64,000 nt of DNA from Druceiella hillmani (GCA_039881145.1 JAYKKI010000003.1:9506001-9570000), one strand, 5' to 3'. Numbered from the stretch's first letter, positions 50,779 to 63,824 are shown. Numbers and translations: made by a program. Notes: generated from the letters alone by a model not told the origin.

Positions 50779-50976
50779 TCAATACGAAAATATATTAACT
50801 CTGATTATTTTTCTCAAATCTTCAATTTTGTTAATACCTATAGATAATTGGAAAAAATTGGGTATATTCCCATTACATGAATGCGGTTTTTTAACAAATT
50901 GCTTGAATTTAGGTTCGATTAGTACTCGTCTAATTATTTTTATTTTTACATAATAATATAAACAAAATGAAATCAT
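50779..50976 (-). pseudogene. Conserved peptide-like segment in copy B, partner of 5529-5771
   Basis: A minus-strand frame of 65 codons with RRVL, KQFVKKPHSCN and NFFQLS, matching the copy A frame. The reading frame is kept across about 40 residues in both copies. Part of it lies inside the right foldback arm. The corresponding stretch in the left arm (46141-46260) is degraded, so the coding-like sequence survives only in the outer half. Confidence 0.35.
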
Positions 50977-51007
50977 AAATTAAATAACAATAAAATCTCT
51001 TTGAAAA

Positions 51008-51068
51008 GCAGGAACATTTTCGAGCTTTAAGTCTTGCAATAAGACATAAAGCTCAAAAATGTCCCTGC
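51008..51068. repeat. 61-bp hairpin in copy B
   Basis: 'gcaggaacattttcgagctt' pairs with 'aagctcaaaaatgtccctgc' and continues to 'taagtcttgcaataagacata' at the tip. Copy A has the equivalent of one arm (gcggggacatttttgaactt near 5500), but its second arm is weak. Such a hairpin could mark an end of a mobile unit inside the larger repeat. Confidence 0.75.
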
Positions 51069-51831
51069 TCTATGTAATATGGCTGGTAATAGAATTGGCT
51101 GGTGCGAGACAATACATTTTTAATATGTTTTTGCTGTTTTGAGATGTTTAACTATGTTTTGCTTGTTGTTAAGAGTTCTTGAAAATGTGTTGTAATAAAA
51201 ATAATATAAAAAACTATCAGATATTATCATATTGTGTATATTCCTAGAACGGTTCATGGTACTTAATTCCGTATTTTAAATAATAATAAGTCTCGAAACA
51301 AATTAGGACAGAGCTCTATTTCAGCTAGGAAGTATATTTCAGACAGCATTCAAAAGTCGACGCATGAATGAGATGGGTAATCATTTTAATTTGCTTGAAT
51401 GATGATGGTCCCTCCCATTTGACAAATAGTACAGATGAACAATGAAAAAAAAATGTATTGACCTTTAACTGAAGTAAATAATATAAATGAAGTAAAACGT
51501 TCTTATACATAATGTAAATCCGATGACATGAAAAACTGAAATTATTAAAATAAAGGAAAACATATTTTACAGCCCAATAAAAATTAAATTTTAATATTTT
51601 TAGATTGCCGCTACTAATTAGTTCACAATTAATTGTGAAATATGTTTTGTAAAACATTTTTAAATTAATTTCTTTCATTATGGATGCGTAGATACATACC
51701 AAAAGTATTATTTTTCATAGAAATTTATTTTTATTCGAGTGCAGAAAAATCTTTATAATTCACCATCTAAAAGAATCTTTATAATTTACCATCTAAAACA
51801 CGACCTACAAGACAATTTTTTTGGAAAATTG

Positions 51832-51833
<2 letters not shown>

Positions 51834-51876
<43 letters not shown>
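51834..51876. repeat. (TA)n microsatellite
   Basis: Simple TA array inside copy B, absent from the matching position in copy A. Confidence 0.95.
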
Positions 51877-51878
<2 letters not shown>

Positions 51879-53489
51879 ACCATCAATATAGAATGTCACC
51901 GACAAAGTAAAGGAGAGTGCCACGAACAATATGGGGCCGCTTTGCTGCTGACATATTAAGTCATTCTAAACATATAAGTATGAAGTATTAAAGGAATAAT
52001 ATTATTTTAAATAATATCTCTTTCTCCTTGGCTTTGTTTTATGCTATGCCTTATTTGTCCTAAGTACCTTAGTTAAACGATAGATGAAATTAATTATTCT
52101 TGTCTGAAGTGTCAAAAGCGTCGTAAACTTAGATTTTCCAATCTGCCGTTTCAAATATACCGTTTATGAAGATAACTTTTCTAGTAATAATACGTTATTT
52201 AAATTATTTTCTTCATAAAAGAATATTTCAATTGCCTACATTTACAAAAGTATCCGAAATCTTTACATTATGCTTTAACAATGAATTAAATTAAATCTGG
52301 GTTGCTAAATTAATGAAGACTAAATCTATAGTGACAAAATCACAAATACGTATATGTATTGTATTCATTTTATATGCAATTAAAAACCCTTAAAGCAACT
52401 TTGTGTATTCATAAAAAATAAAGGAAATGTAGGTGAATAATCGGTGTAAAAAGTAAAAAAATGTCATAAAACACAGACAATATTAGATTGCGTATTAATT
52501 ATGAAATAAAAGAAAAATTTTAAATCTTGAACAGTACCTTCCACATTTACGATAATAGTAAACAGTTAGAAAATTCGAAACATTACATGAGTTTTGCATG
52601 GTTACTTAAAAACCGCCACAAGGCTATTTTAGTTTTAAAGGAAGTCGACTAGAAAAATATTTTTTTGTTTTTAATACAATCTGTGCTTACAAAATCTCGG
52701 TGGTAATAAACACATTCGATTCAAATCTTATTTCAAACAATAAAAATATTTTGCTTTCCTCCCATGCTCTAACTTTTTTGTTTATTTTTAATTTAACTTC
52801 AAATTTAAAACGAGACATTTGAATACACTGATTACAAAACTGAAATTTTATCCGCTGTTCCGAGATGACTTTAAATTACAGGTTCTTAAAATTGTCTATT
52901 AATTAATAGCTGCCAATTTCAAAAGTCATGATCAAAATCTATTGTTATAGGTCGCACATATTACCTGTACATAAAGGGAATAGTTACATCCTATTCAAAA
53001 TGATTATGAAAGTATTACTTTGCTTTTACTATTACAAAAATAAGTATACATGTTTATTGCGTTCATAAGTTCAAAAGAAATTTAGAGGAAAATTATAAAT
53101 TTGTCGTGGATTCTTTTTTTACCATTGCTTAAACTTTGTTTAATTAAACAATTCTTCAACAGAATATTTGACAAAAATAATTTGGTTCAACATTTTATAA
53201 GGTTTCACAATGACAATAGTACAATGCACTTCTCATTATAGAAAAAACAAGCTTGTTATAACGAACAAAGTCTCATTACGTAGAATCGAAAAACTTATGA
53301 ACTGACAGGCACGACAATTAGATATTGTACCGACACACCCTGGTACCATTGAAAGAGAATTTTCAATATTGTTAGAATACAAACGACGTTACATACACTG
53401 ACTCAGACTAGGTACGCCACGTTAGTGGAATAAAAACAATGAGATAGTTAAATAAACAGAACTATTAATGAAGCTATATTTTTTATTAG

Positions 53490-54990
53490 GATATGAAGGT
53501 TTTTTAAACAATGTTTTCAAGAATATGCTAAATTCTCAATCAGTTTTTAAAGAGATAGCATCGTTAAACGTTAAACTAAACAGGATTGTTAGAATTATAA
53601 TACAACTCATCTCAAATCTGATCATTTAAAATGTTTTCCATATTTTAAAAATTAGTTTGATAAAAAAGAGTAATAATACGATGACACACATTTATTTGTT
53701 CTAAAAAAATAGGTTATAAGTTTTAGTTTTATAACAGGAAAACATATTTTATGGGTGTCACATTATAATTATTAAACTGAAAAAGCAAGAGTTTAAACTA
53801 TGGGTTTCCAACTGATACACTAGTAAATAATATTGTTTATATTTTTTGTTTTGTCTTGCTACACATTCGTCATATTTATGACACCAGTAAGTATGACCAT
53901 ATTTCTATGTCTTAGTCATATGATATTTTAATATGGAAATGGGTATTTCTGCGTGAGAAGGAAAGAGCCTTATGCATGATTTTTAAACCAACTTTTTTTT
54001 ATTTTATTCTCTCAATAATCAATTTAAATATCATAATTTTGAACATTAATATTATTCCGTGAAGAGATAGTCAAATTATTATATTTTATAGACTTAATAA
54101 AACATGTTCAAAAATGTTATGCCAAGGGACCTACGATCATTCCAGGGGATCGAAATAAAACTTAGCTTGGGCCAATATTAATTACCATGCATCATCTTTT
54201 GCAAACATTGCACTCGAAATAAAACAAACTTGGCTTTTGAAAAAAAATTATTAAAATTCATTAAAGAGACAAAATTTTTTATTTAATATATAAAATAACA
54301 TTCCTTGTTTAATAAATAAACATATTTAAAAGATTGTCTTATAAATTTCCAAAGACATAGAAATTAAAAATATGTAACAAATTTCACACGATGAACGTGT
54401 TTCTTTCATCATTTTACAAAAATTTCTATTTCTTTCATTTATATTTCTAAAAATGTAACTAAGATGTTTAGAATGACAACACTTATTGTATCTGGGTACC
54501 GAATGGATTTCATTCACAGATCGATAATTTAATAATATCACGATAAGATATTAAATGAGTATTGGAAAAAATACATTATATGGTTAAAACAGCGATACGA
54601 TTGAATAGTTAACAATAAACGTAATACAGAAAAATTAATTCAAATATAAAATTATGTTCATGCTTTGTAAACAACAACAATTCAAAAGAGAAACTTCAAA
54701 TTAATCTTAAAGTTACTTTAAATGAATAAAAAAATGTTTGGCGAGTCCCTTTCAATAAGAAAACGGTGTGACATTGCTCATCATTCCTATTCCGGTAACA
54801 TACTCGGAATCATGAACACTCTCATCACATTCAGTATTCGAAGAGAATGCACAATTATTAAAGTAATTAAGAAAATGATTTTACAAATATCTTTATGTTG
54901 GAAGGAAATTAATAAAAGATTATATCGTCTTTGAGCACTATTTTTGATTTTTCATGATTTTCTTTACTACCTTATGAAAGTAACACGCAA
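53490..54990. other. AT-rich DNA without recognised features
   Basis: Open frames at 54326-54541 (minus) and 54722-54934 (plus) show no recognised motif. The latter lies antisense to the zone where the transposon-protein remnant downstream might continue. Confidence 0.4.
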
Positions 54991-54999
54991 TTTTTTATT

Positions 55000-57030
55000 A
55001 ATCACAATTTTTTACTTTGAATACTCGCACCCTAATCACCTATTCTAAGGAAAATAACCATCAGCTGGTTATATTCTCTTTCATCGTTGTTAATAAAGGC
55101 GTTGTATCGGTATTCTTGTGTTTTCTAGGAAACTTAACAAGAACGTAGTCTCCCTTCTTGTGATTACAGTTCTGTTTCATACTGGGATCTGCCTCGTTTT
55201 TATTGTCTGAGTATACGTCCTTAATATTAAACTTTGGTTTTTTGCCAGATAAAAGTGTCAATTTGGAAATAAGGGCAATATTTCATGTCACAAAAACACC
55301 TGAGAGATATCATAATTAGAATATGAGGAGTATAAGTTCATATAGTTATTTGGTGAACATGAAGTATTCCCTTGGAACTCTTAAGGTGAACAGTTTCTTC
55401 CATTAATGCAATTTCCATATCGTCAGTTTCTTCAAGAGATTATTAACAGTCTTCAAAAAAGAAGGAGGTTCTCAATTCGTCGGAATCTTTCTTTTTTATG
55501 TACGTTCAACGATAATTCTTTACCCAATGAAATCAAATTAAATTTAATTATAAATTTGTTTAAGATGATCCGCGGTGTTGACACCGACTTCAAAAATAGG
55601 TAATTTAGTTATTTATTGCAAATCAGTAGTTAATTATTTTTACTTTTCAGTACCTACCCTTTTTAAAATCGGTTTAATATATCGACATAGTTTCAACCAA
55701 CATGGTATCTAAAATTGACTTTACATTAAGCTAAATAGCAGCGGGAGAGTATAGACTATTAAATAAAATAACGCAGAATGACTTAGTATAATCTTTGTAA
55801 TAAACAACAACCATATAAGCTGTATGCGAGAATCGCCCAAAATGATTAGATTGGATTTCTTCTCCATACTTTGGCAAGTCATTTTTGGAGAAGTTCATGT
55901 GGATTCCTTTGTATTTATAACAGAGATTTTTTTCAGTTTGTTAGTTGATTGATTTTGGTGGACAATATTTCTTTCATAACAATATTTATGCAATTCTACA
56001 AGCTGGTTCTTAGTGTATAATAACAGATCTAGCGGGTTAGAATATTGGGTTTTGTCTGTACTTAGTCTACTTCTTAATTTTGTTCGTTTTTGGAGCTAGG
56101 TATTTATGAATTTCTTTGACACATTTTAAGAATGTAATTTGGTTACTGTTTTTAAACTCCATGTAGTGTGGTCTTATAGTTTTGCAGGTAGGGCATTGTC
56201 TCATCAAACACTCTTCATTAAAACTTTCACAGCATAATTCGTTCAGAAGATTCTGATTATAACTATATATCAATAATTATATGATTATACCCAAAATGGC
56301 CTTAAACGGCAAAATAAGGAGTAATTCATTTGAAAGTGATTGTTGAGAAATTTTTATGTAGATTTCATAAGGAATCAAAAAGATACTCCTTTTATTTCAT
56401 ATATTTTTTTCGACTTACATACTCCTTCTTTCCCGCACCTGCGCGACCATGTAGATCGCTTCATAACAATTTTGCACTGTGATTTGAATCCTTTTTGCCA
56501 TAATATTTATTGTAAGTTTACGTAATTACCAATGAACTTTTTTTAACTCCTGATTTCAGTCTTTTGTATGCTACTATACCTTTAAAATCTTGCTGATGTT
56601 TATAATTCATTGCAATTTTCATGATATGGCTTTGGTTGTTTTTTTTGTTGGTTTTTGTATTTTAAATTGTTTTCTTTTAGCTGTTCCTTCATTTTATCTA
56701 AATAGGGTTCTTTTCATAGGATTTTTGTGTTTCTAGCATTTTTAACATATAGTTAAATGTTTTATATTATAAATATTTTTCTGGCTTTATTAGCCGCTGT
56801 CTCAAACGGTTGATTGTTTTTTAAGATTTTTAATTTCAACTTATTTCTTCTTTCTTATTCGGTTTCTTTTTTTTCACTGAAGATAATAGCGTCTTCTTGA
56901 TTCTTGATCTTCAAATGTCTCCTATTTATTTTCCACTTGTAGTACATGTTCTGAATCTGACTCACTCGCTATGTTCTCGTGTAAATACGTGTTTGCCACT
57001 TCTTGCTTGGCTCTTTTTTTAGCATAACTT
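55000..57030 (-). pseudogene. Decayed transposon-type protein with Cys cluster (minus strand)
   Basis: On the minus strand, a frame at 56067-56273 carries LLNELCC...ECLMRQCPTC, a Cys-rich segment. I have seen similar Cys clusters in large families of uncharacterised insect proteins that behave like transposon products. Further along the same strand, at 55061-55261, a GDYVLVKFP segment resembles the C-terminal 'GD.V.VKF' region of the same families, and a frameshifted continuation near 55000-55100 reads like its next strand. Upstream, 56560-57030 has Lys/Glu-rich broken frames that would be the N-terminal part. Everything is out of frame and stop-ridden. Family name and catalytic residues could not be established. 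It might instead be an exapted or dead host gene copy. Confidence 0.4.
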
Positions 57031-57039
57031 TTTGTTTAT

Positions 57040-59745
57040 TGATATAAACATATTTAATCCATTACACAAAAATATTCTATGGTAACTTTTGCTTTAAGGT
57101 CACTCTAAAATATTTTTCTGAAGTAGGGAAATTTGTAAACGAAACAATTAAATTAAACATTTTTCAACGCAGCCTAAGGCATACACAGAAAATATTTCGA
57201 ATACATGTCTAGTAAAAAATCTTCGAACACACCTGATAATGATTTCATTCTTTCACGAAATAAGTTATGCAAATCACATCCACGCTCAACTGAAATATAT
57301 CCGAGACTAAATCTATATCAAACTGAAATGATCAATGTCAAAACTAAAAGCTAAATATTTTGAAGAATGAATTAAAATTACTAGAGAGGTTGTACATAAC
57401 TTAATTTTCTGTTCAAAAAAATTTCACGAAGTACTACGGAAATGTTTTAACTCTAATTTTACTCTCCTTTTGGATTTAATTTACAATTACATCGTTATTA
57501 ATTCAGTGAAAGCATAGTGCTTTCACTTCTTCACTTGCTTTCACTTTTGCACCACTTTTCAAATAATTAAATATTAATATAAGCAGTATTCATTAGAGTG
57601 AATCATTTATGGATAAAATCTGCGCTTGCATGCGTCGCAGAAAAGGCTCGTTGTTTTAAAGGAATACATGCGCGTTGATGGGTGATATTTATTTCGAACT
57701 ACGAATACCTTTTCTTGGCTTCGATATCAAGAAAGAATGAAAATGGAATTATATATCTAGAACATGAAAGGTACGATCCAAATTTCAAACATAATTACAC
57801 AGGCTCGATTGCACCGTCCGTAACGCAATGGCACCGTAATTGACGCCCTCGCACATTACGATTTTCTTGCATTCCTGCACCATTTCAACCGATCATACGG
57901 GTTTCATATTGTTCGTACCAGTTTCACAATTTCTGTTGTGGAACTCTTTCTAATCGTATACGATTTGCGTATCTTGATTCGAATTTGAGACGAGTAGGTA
58001 TTGGGTGACATTATGTTAACATTCCTTTATATATTTCAACTTAAACCTGTTGCTAAAGGAGAATCATAATTTCACCAAGTCAAACTTTATACTGTAGAGT
58101 TATTTTCAGACATAACCAAATCTAAAATAGTGACTCTTCGGCCCATTTCCATGAGTGTTTTCTTTGTATCCTTACTCTGCGTAATATTTTTTTGATTCGT
58201 TGACTGGAGTAATTCGATTTTGGACGTAGTATTATAATACATTATTAATTGCAATTTTCTTTCGATTGTAATAAATTTAAAGACATTTTAATGCCAAAGT
58301 ATTGAAGTAATAAATTTTAAACTAAATTGGTCCTAGCAGAATGTAGATATCGGCGTAAAATAAAATATTATCTCTGCATAAAAAGAATAGGGGACAAGCT
58401 GATTGACTTTTCAAGTAACAGCCTTTGGGTATACAAGTTTGAAATGTATACATAGATCCTACTTTTAGGTCAGAGATATTCACTGAAATATAGAGATATA
58501 ATAAATCCACCCGAGCGAAGCCGCCAGTTTGTGAATTGACCAAATTCTGATTTAATTGCATAACAAGGGCAGAATAAGAAAACAATTAAAGTATTTGTAA
58601 TGTGAAGTCGACGGTAGTAAACCCAACAGCAGTAGTTTTAAATGCAATTAAGTGCATAAATTTCTAAACATGCATTTGAGAAAGTAACAATTTAAGGCCA
58701 ACTTTGTTAGTAAAAAACTAAATAATATTTGAATATAGTCGACCACACTTATAAACATGGTATCAATTTATGTTACATAGTATAGATAATCAGTTTATTA
58801 GGTAATTAGTTAAATGGAAAGATTTCGGACTTAGTTTGGCTGAAAAGACTTTCGTTCTTCGTATTAACTTTCTTTACCAACCAAATTGCAATCACCAAAG
58901 TCATTTTATTCCATAGTTTTATTTATTTGTGATGTTTGAAATCAATTATAGCGTCCTGATATTTAGTAGGTGAATGCTGTATTTCATCATAAATCACTAT
59001 AAATATTGAAACATAAGGATGTTACATAAAAAAATAGACATTCAAACTATATGGCCATAATTAATCATGAGACAGTATGAAAGAAGTAGAATGGGAACAC
59101 TTGTATTGGTGTTGGAAGCCATTATGTAAGTATTCATTGTATATGAATAACTCAAGAAATATTACACCTTGAAATATATAATAATAGAATGTGGTTCATG
59201 AAAGCTAAAACTTATAAAAGGTTTAAAATTATGTTCCTAATTACGTCATTACTTATTTTCATAGTTACATTAAAATAAAATGAAAATTAGATTGAAAATA
59301 CTTATGAATACTTAATCTATCTAACTTATCTATATACGTACCATGAAAATTAAAAAAGTGTATCCTTTTTGATTTTGCATCAGAACCGGTTAATCTCGCT
59401 CAATATGTTATTAAGGTAAAATAAATTCTAAATAAAAAGTTTGGAAATAAATTGTAGTTAAGAAGAGTCGTGATAATTTCTTCTAATAATTATGAATCGT
59501 GTACGAAGTTCGACTTATTTTAACGTACTATTTACTTTTACTCTATTCTGGTTTGCACGGCTATAACTTTAATCAATGAAAAGGGTGAATATAGATACTT
59601 TATGGAGGTAGTAATAAATTTTAGGAATAAAATAAATATGGGTGTGATTTAAAGTTAAAAGTTGAAAATATAGAAAAGCGAAAAAATTATGTTTAACTGA
59701 GCATCTATCGTTGCAATAGGAATCGCATGAAGCTTCCGAAAAATC
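57040..59745. other. AT-rich DNA without recognised features
   Basis: A moderately GC-richer island at about 57600-57960 was inspected on both strands, and no continuous frame, splice-bounded exon or repeat was found. A 'ttcacttcttcacttgctttcac' near-repeat lies near 57520-57550. Confidence 0.45.
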
Positions 59746-59751
59746 CGAAAT

Positions 59752-59805
59752 ATATGTATATATGTACATACATCACATATATGTATGTGTGTGTATATGT
59801 GTATG

Positions 59806-59872
<67 letters not shown>

Positions 59873-59881
59873 GTATATATA
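59752..59881. repeat. Compound (TA)n/(TATG)n microsatellite
   Basis: TATG/TGTG arrays are followed by a long TA tract. The frames of 65-109 codons covering it on both strands are artefacts of the repeat. Confidence 0.95.
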
Positions 59882-59889
59882 CACGATGT

Positions 59890-60660
59890 TCGGGAACAGA
59901 TGTCGGACGAAGAAAGGTGCTATTCGTTTTTTGACGAGACAGTAGTTGATCGTCTTTAACCTCCAACAATATAAAAGACAAAAGAATAGGATGACTGCAA
60001 GTGAATTATTTTCAGACTCATTTAAATATATCATACTACGAGCCCTAAGGAAACCACAAACGATTGAAACCTGCTCTCTCGTGATCCCGTGAAAGTAGAT
60101 TTAACTTACATATGACGCAAATTAAAAAACGAGATATGAACATGTGAACAAAAACTTGAAATTCCCAGTTATTAAAAATCACGAAACTTACTTATTACTA
60201 AATAAACCACGTTTCTCGTGACGCTTTTTCCTTTCTCATCATTACATGTGCGATGTTAAGTTCAACTCCAAAACGAGTAAATTTTGCGTCGTTTCCTCCA
60301 TAAGACTTGCTTGATGAGGCGCGAAATTCTCTAATTAAAATTAAATTTATGTACTTTCAAAACACATTGTTTTATAATTGTGTTTGTTAAAATGAATGCG
60401 TTTTGTTTAGTATCCGCTTTAGTTAACTAAGTAATCACTGGTAGTTTTTTCTTCATTTAAAAAATATAAATTGTAAGAAGAAATGGCTATAAAAGTGACC
60501 GGGTTTCACATGACAAACTTTTGTTCTGATCATTTTTAGTTTATTGCTTGCAAAATCACTAATATAGTGTGGTGAATGGTCTCTTAATTTCATTGATCTC
60601 GATAATCGAGGATCCACAAATTCTGGAGATATTCAGTATTGACAAAATTTCACTAAATGA
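59890..60660. other. Unassigned DNA
   Basis: No features were recognised. The open frame at 60569-60793 crosses the small palindrome listed next and has no known motif. Confidence 0.4.
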
Positions 60661-60662
60661 TG

Positions 60663-60691
60663 AAGATGACATGGATGATCCATGTCATCTT
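60663..60691. repeat. Perfect 29-bp hairpin
   Basis: A 13-bp perfect stem (aagatgacatgga / tccatgtcatctt) with a 3-base loop. It lies within the 60569-60793 open frame. Confidence 0.9.
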
Positions 60692-60699
60692 TCCAGAAT

Positions 60700-62135
60700 T
60701 GGTCATCCTTCCAAATTAACTTTATATTTCAATTTATTAGTACAAGTCCAGACCGCAAAGAGGCAAACGTCGTGGCTAGTGTTACGAAGTTGACTTGTAT
60801 TTGATAAAACCATGGGTTATTTATATTTATATAAACTTAATCACAATCGTATTTCAAAGACTCAATTTCTTTATGTTTTATTGCTTTACCTTGGTGCAAA
60901 TTGAAGATAGATAATGAGCACTTAATTTATATAATGCCGTTTACATACTGATCGTCTGGTGTGGCTCCTAGAAAAGAAAATTCATTATTAATGAATAAAC
61001 TGCACTATTCAATACTGATATGTTAAAGTGGTGCTAATTATCTGATTGCATTGTTTTCATTGTTTTTTCCATGTTTCATTGGTGGCACATGGTTCAACTT
61101 ATTCGCGGATAAAATATGTTTAACTAATGAAGCCAAATTTGTATTTACACGTCTCTTGCATACTTTGAACAACCAAGAAGCTGTTAATAACTTCCGCCTA
61201 CACTCTAACTAAAACGGACTAGCAATGTGTTAGATTATATTGTGCACAAAGTCATGCCGCTATTCAGGGGTCATACGAGTTCATTCAAAAACTCTTTTTT
61301 TGCTTCGACGTATACTCCGTCAATTATATCCGGCTTCTGACAGCTTTCACCATAGTAGGACTTTTTTGAGAAGAGCTTGTTTTTTTTTAATTCCTTTTAA
61401 ATTTCTAACGTCATCGAGACTTCTACGAAATGCTTCTAATTTCTTTATTTTAGAACAAGCTTCTATTTTAAAAATAAATTTACGCGCAAAAGATTGCAAA
61501 CAGCTTTTGTTAAAAGACTAGATTAGTTGCACATCGCCCACTATAAGAACCTTGGGGAGAAAAGTTAGCTTTCTTTCCTCCAACATACATATTTCACAAC
61601 GCGCAAATTAAAATTTAGCGCAAAATTATTCATTTTGCTCTGAACTAAACTAAACGAATATAAAGATAATCTGCGAGGGATTTCAGTTATTTTGTGAAAA
61701 ACAGCCCAAATTGTTAATTCGGTAACTAAATTCTCACTATTACGCATATTCACGGTACAAAATAAGACAAACAGTTAAAAGGATTTCAAAATTTATGATG
61801 GGCCCAATAATGATATCTCTTTTTATATTATTACCTTCTTCAACGAACGGTATATTTTGACTTTCCCAATGTTTCGCGGACGAATCTACAACCTAGCACA
61901 ATCTCAAGTAATTATCCTCGATAAGCTTCCGTGCTCTCAATGAATTGGTTGTATTTGTTAGAACTGCCAACAAAGATTTGCAATAATGCACAAGATCGTT
62001 TTTACGTTCTATTTTACTTACGGGTACATTTTTATAAAACCGGGAATTTCTTACAGTGGAATAAGTGCTTGAGCTTCCATCAACAGTCAATTGTAAATAA
62101 TTCGATTTTTCAAATTCACTTGCAATAATGGCTGC
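60700..62135. other. Unassigned DNA with overlapping open frames
   Basis: Frames at 61240-61521 (plus, 93 codons) and 61893-62138 (minus, 81 codons) are the least AT-biased here. Read on the minus strand, 61240-61520 gives a Lys/Arg/Leu-rich stretch (FARKFIFKIEAC, then RRSLDDVRNLKGIKKKQ) that looks helical, but it is broken by stops. I could not link either to a family, and chance is possible. Confidence 0.35.
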
Positions 62136-62136
62136 C

Positions 62137-62139
<3 letters not shown>

Positions 62140-62190
<51 letters not shown>
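62140..62190. repeat. (TA)n microsatellite
   Basis: Simple TA array. Confidence 0.95.
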
Positions 62191-62192
<2 letters not shown>

Positions 62193-62450
62193 TATAAACT
62201 AACAATTTTTTACTATGGAAATTCATAGCTGCTGCAGCACCCGCAGAAGCGTTGTAATTTGGTGCTATAAGGCCGTTTAGACTAACAACCATTCGCGACT
62301 ACATTGGTAATTGGTACACCGTTTTCATTTACACTGCCGTTGCTCTGCTGCTTGTTCCCACCTGCTTGTTACTATATACAATGCTCTGCTTCTTGTTGCC
62401 ACCAACTGCAAATGGTATCATGACAAAGTTTTACAATCTTAGATACAGAA

Positions 62451-62576
62451 ATGACATAAAACTAAACAATGTGTAAATCCACTACCTATGACATAAAACT
62501 AAATAATGTGTAAATGTGTAAATCCACTACCTATGACATAAAACTAAATAATGTGTAAATGTGTAAATCCACTACC
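62451..62576. repeat. 45-bp tandem repeat, three units
   Basis: Units start at 62451, 62488 and 62533 with 'atgacataaaactaaa' and end in 'gtgtaaatccactacc'. The first unit is 8 bases shorter (one 'tgtgtaaa' instead of two) and has one substitution. Units two and three are essentially identical, indicating recent expansion. Confidence 0.92.
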
Positions 62577-62764
62577 AATAGACACTGCACCAGCAACGAC
62601 TTCTTGTTTTGTGTACATTTTTGTCTGAAATTTGCGCGTTACCTTTATATAAAAGTTCCCACCGCAAATAAGAGTGCAATTTGTATACAAGCCTATTTTC
62701 TTTTCTTTTGCAACACGTATGTGAGATATATCGCTATCGAAAATCGAATTACGTCTACTAATCG

Positions 62765-63100
62765 TTAAAACCGTTCTAAAACAATATTAATATCTACTAT
62801 TCTTTTGCCCTCTAAATTGAATACTATCTCATTAGGTTTTCTCGCCAAATTGGAAATACGACGTATAAAATGGCTGCTGGGGCGCTTGTTACTGCCCATC
62901 ATACGTGTACTCTGGAAATAAATAATTAAGGATATCTTTAAATATAATGATTGAACACCAATTATAAATATGAAAATTAAAGGTCCAATTATTTGGGAGC
63001 CAGTTTGTTGCAAACTAATATGTCCTAAAATGCGAATATACTCTAGAATAGTTGACATTGTAGGGACGACAAGCACGATACTTGTGGCTTTCAATCGCAC
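62765..63100 (-). other. 111-codon open frame with hydrophobic segments, unrecognised
   Basis: The frame contains two hydrophobic stretches (IIGPLIFIFIIGVQSLYLKI and an N-terminal one) followed by a basic stretch (FIRRISNLARKPNEIVF). It is longer than most frames here and not built on a microsatellite. It overlaps a 77-codon plus-strand frame. It could be an exon of a membrane protein, but no family signature was recognised and chance in AT-rich DNA is possible. Confidence 0.2.
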
Positions 63101-63216
63101 ATTACCTTATAAGCATCTCTCACTTATCTTTCGAATAATACGGCATCACATATTGAATGTTACTAAATGTCATTGTACTGAAGTAATTATGCTCAAATAT
63201 TAAAACAAGTTCATAT

Positions 63217-63220
63217 ATAT

Positions 63221-63278
<58 letters not shown>

Positions 63279-63292
63279 TTATACATATATAT
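63217..63292. repeat. (TA)n microsatellite
   Basis: TA array with short ACACATATA interruptions at its ends. Confidence 0.95.
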
Positions 63293-63824
63293 CCTTTTGA
63301 GTTTATTCTATTCTATTCGCACGCAGGAAGCGTGCGATTGCAAAACTTAAGGATCTGCAAACAAAACAAGGAAGATGATTATTTATTTCGTAATAAAATA
63401 GAGTCCAATAAAGAGTAAAATAGAATCCTCTTCCAGAGAATAATAGGACTAATGATGACCTTTCATTCGTTTATATATATTCGAAATTAATGAATTAGTT
63501 TTAATAAGATTGAAAAGTGATTAATTTTAGTATCAATATAACGCTAGAATAACTACGGTGAAGATACATTAATATTGTAACACGTACACGTATTTAAAAA
63601 AAACCTGTCAAGCATGAGTAAAACTTGCATTACGAGAGTTCCGTATATAAAGTTGCCGTGCAAACAATTATATACACTTAAGAGTACATAGTGTTTCTAT
63701 TAAACTACACTACTTTATAACTATGAATTTTTCATAACTTAAATATATTGCCGAATTTTGTAAAAATATAGTATATTTCAAAACGTGTAAGGTCTAGCAT
63801 AATAAGGCAAACAGAAAAACCCCA

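Larger units (their letters stand above)
46196..50885. mobile_element. 4.7-kb foldback structure with about 1.25-kb inverted arms
   Basis: The left arm 46196-47482 is the reverse complement of the right arm 49656-50885 over essentially its whole length. Matching landmarks are 'ttatctataggtattaacaa', 'taatttcattcaagcagta', 'atatttggcgttaatttt', 'tattacccaaaatctacgatc', 'catcatgggttacctggcag', 'gcgtaaaaattt', the (CA)n/(GT)n tract and 'ttatttcacataataatttg'. The spacer 47483-49655 matches the copy A core. The arms contain MITE-like units. No transposase was found. It could be an inverted duplication within copy B rather than a terminal-repeat transposon. Confidence 0.85.
44935..53480. repeat. 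Large unclassified repeat, copy B
   Basis: Inverted counterpart of copy A (3.2-11.2 kb); anchors are given there. Compared with A it contains a large foldback structure (46196-50885) whose two arms are mutual reverse complements, and a core (47483-49655) oriented opposite to what the flanks predict. The outer parts (44.9-46.0 and 51.0-53.5 kb) align with A in simple inverted order. No recognised transposase, polymerase or integrase domain was seen. Confidence 0.75.

Noticed and set aside
50880..50950. 'ggttcgatt' as a possible tRNA B box
   Set aside because: No matching A box, acceptor stem or anticodon arm could be folded around it.
51325..51702. Longest non-repeat open frame (125 codons, minus strand)
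   Set aside because: Its composition (Phe, Tyr, Lys, Ile, Asn, Cys) is what this base content gives by chance. No motif was recognised and no conserved frame was seen at the equivalent place in copy A.
62970..63203. Plus-strand frame of 77 codons opposite the 111-codon minus frame
   Set aside because: It is a shadow of the opposite strand, with no motif. The minus frame itself is kept only at low confidence.
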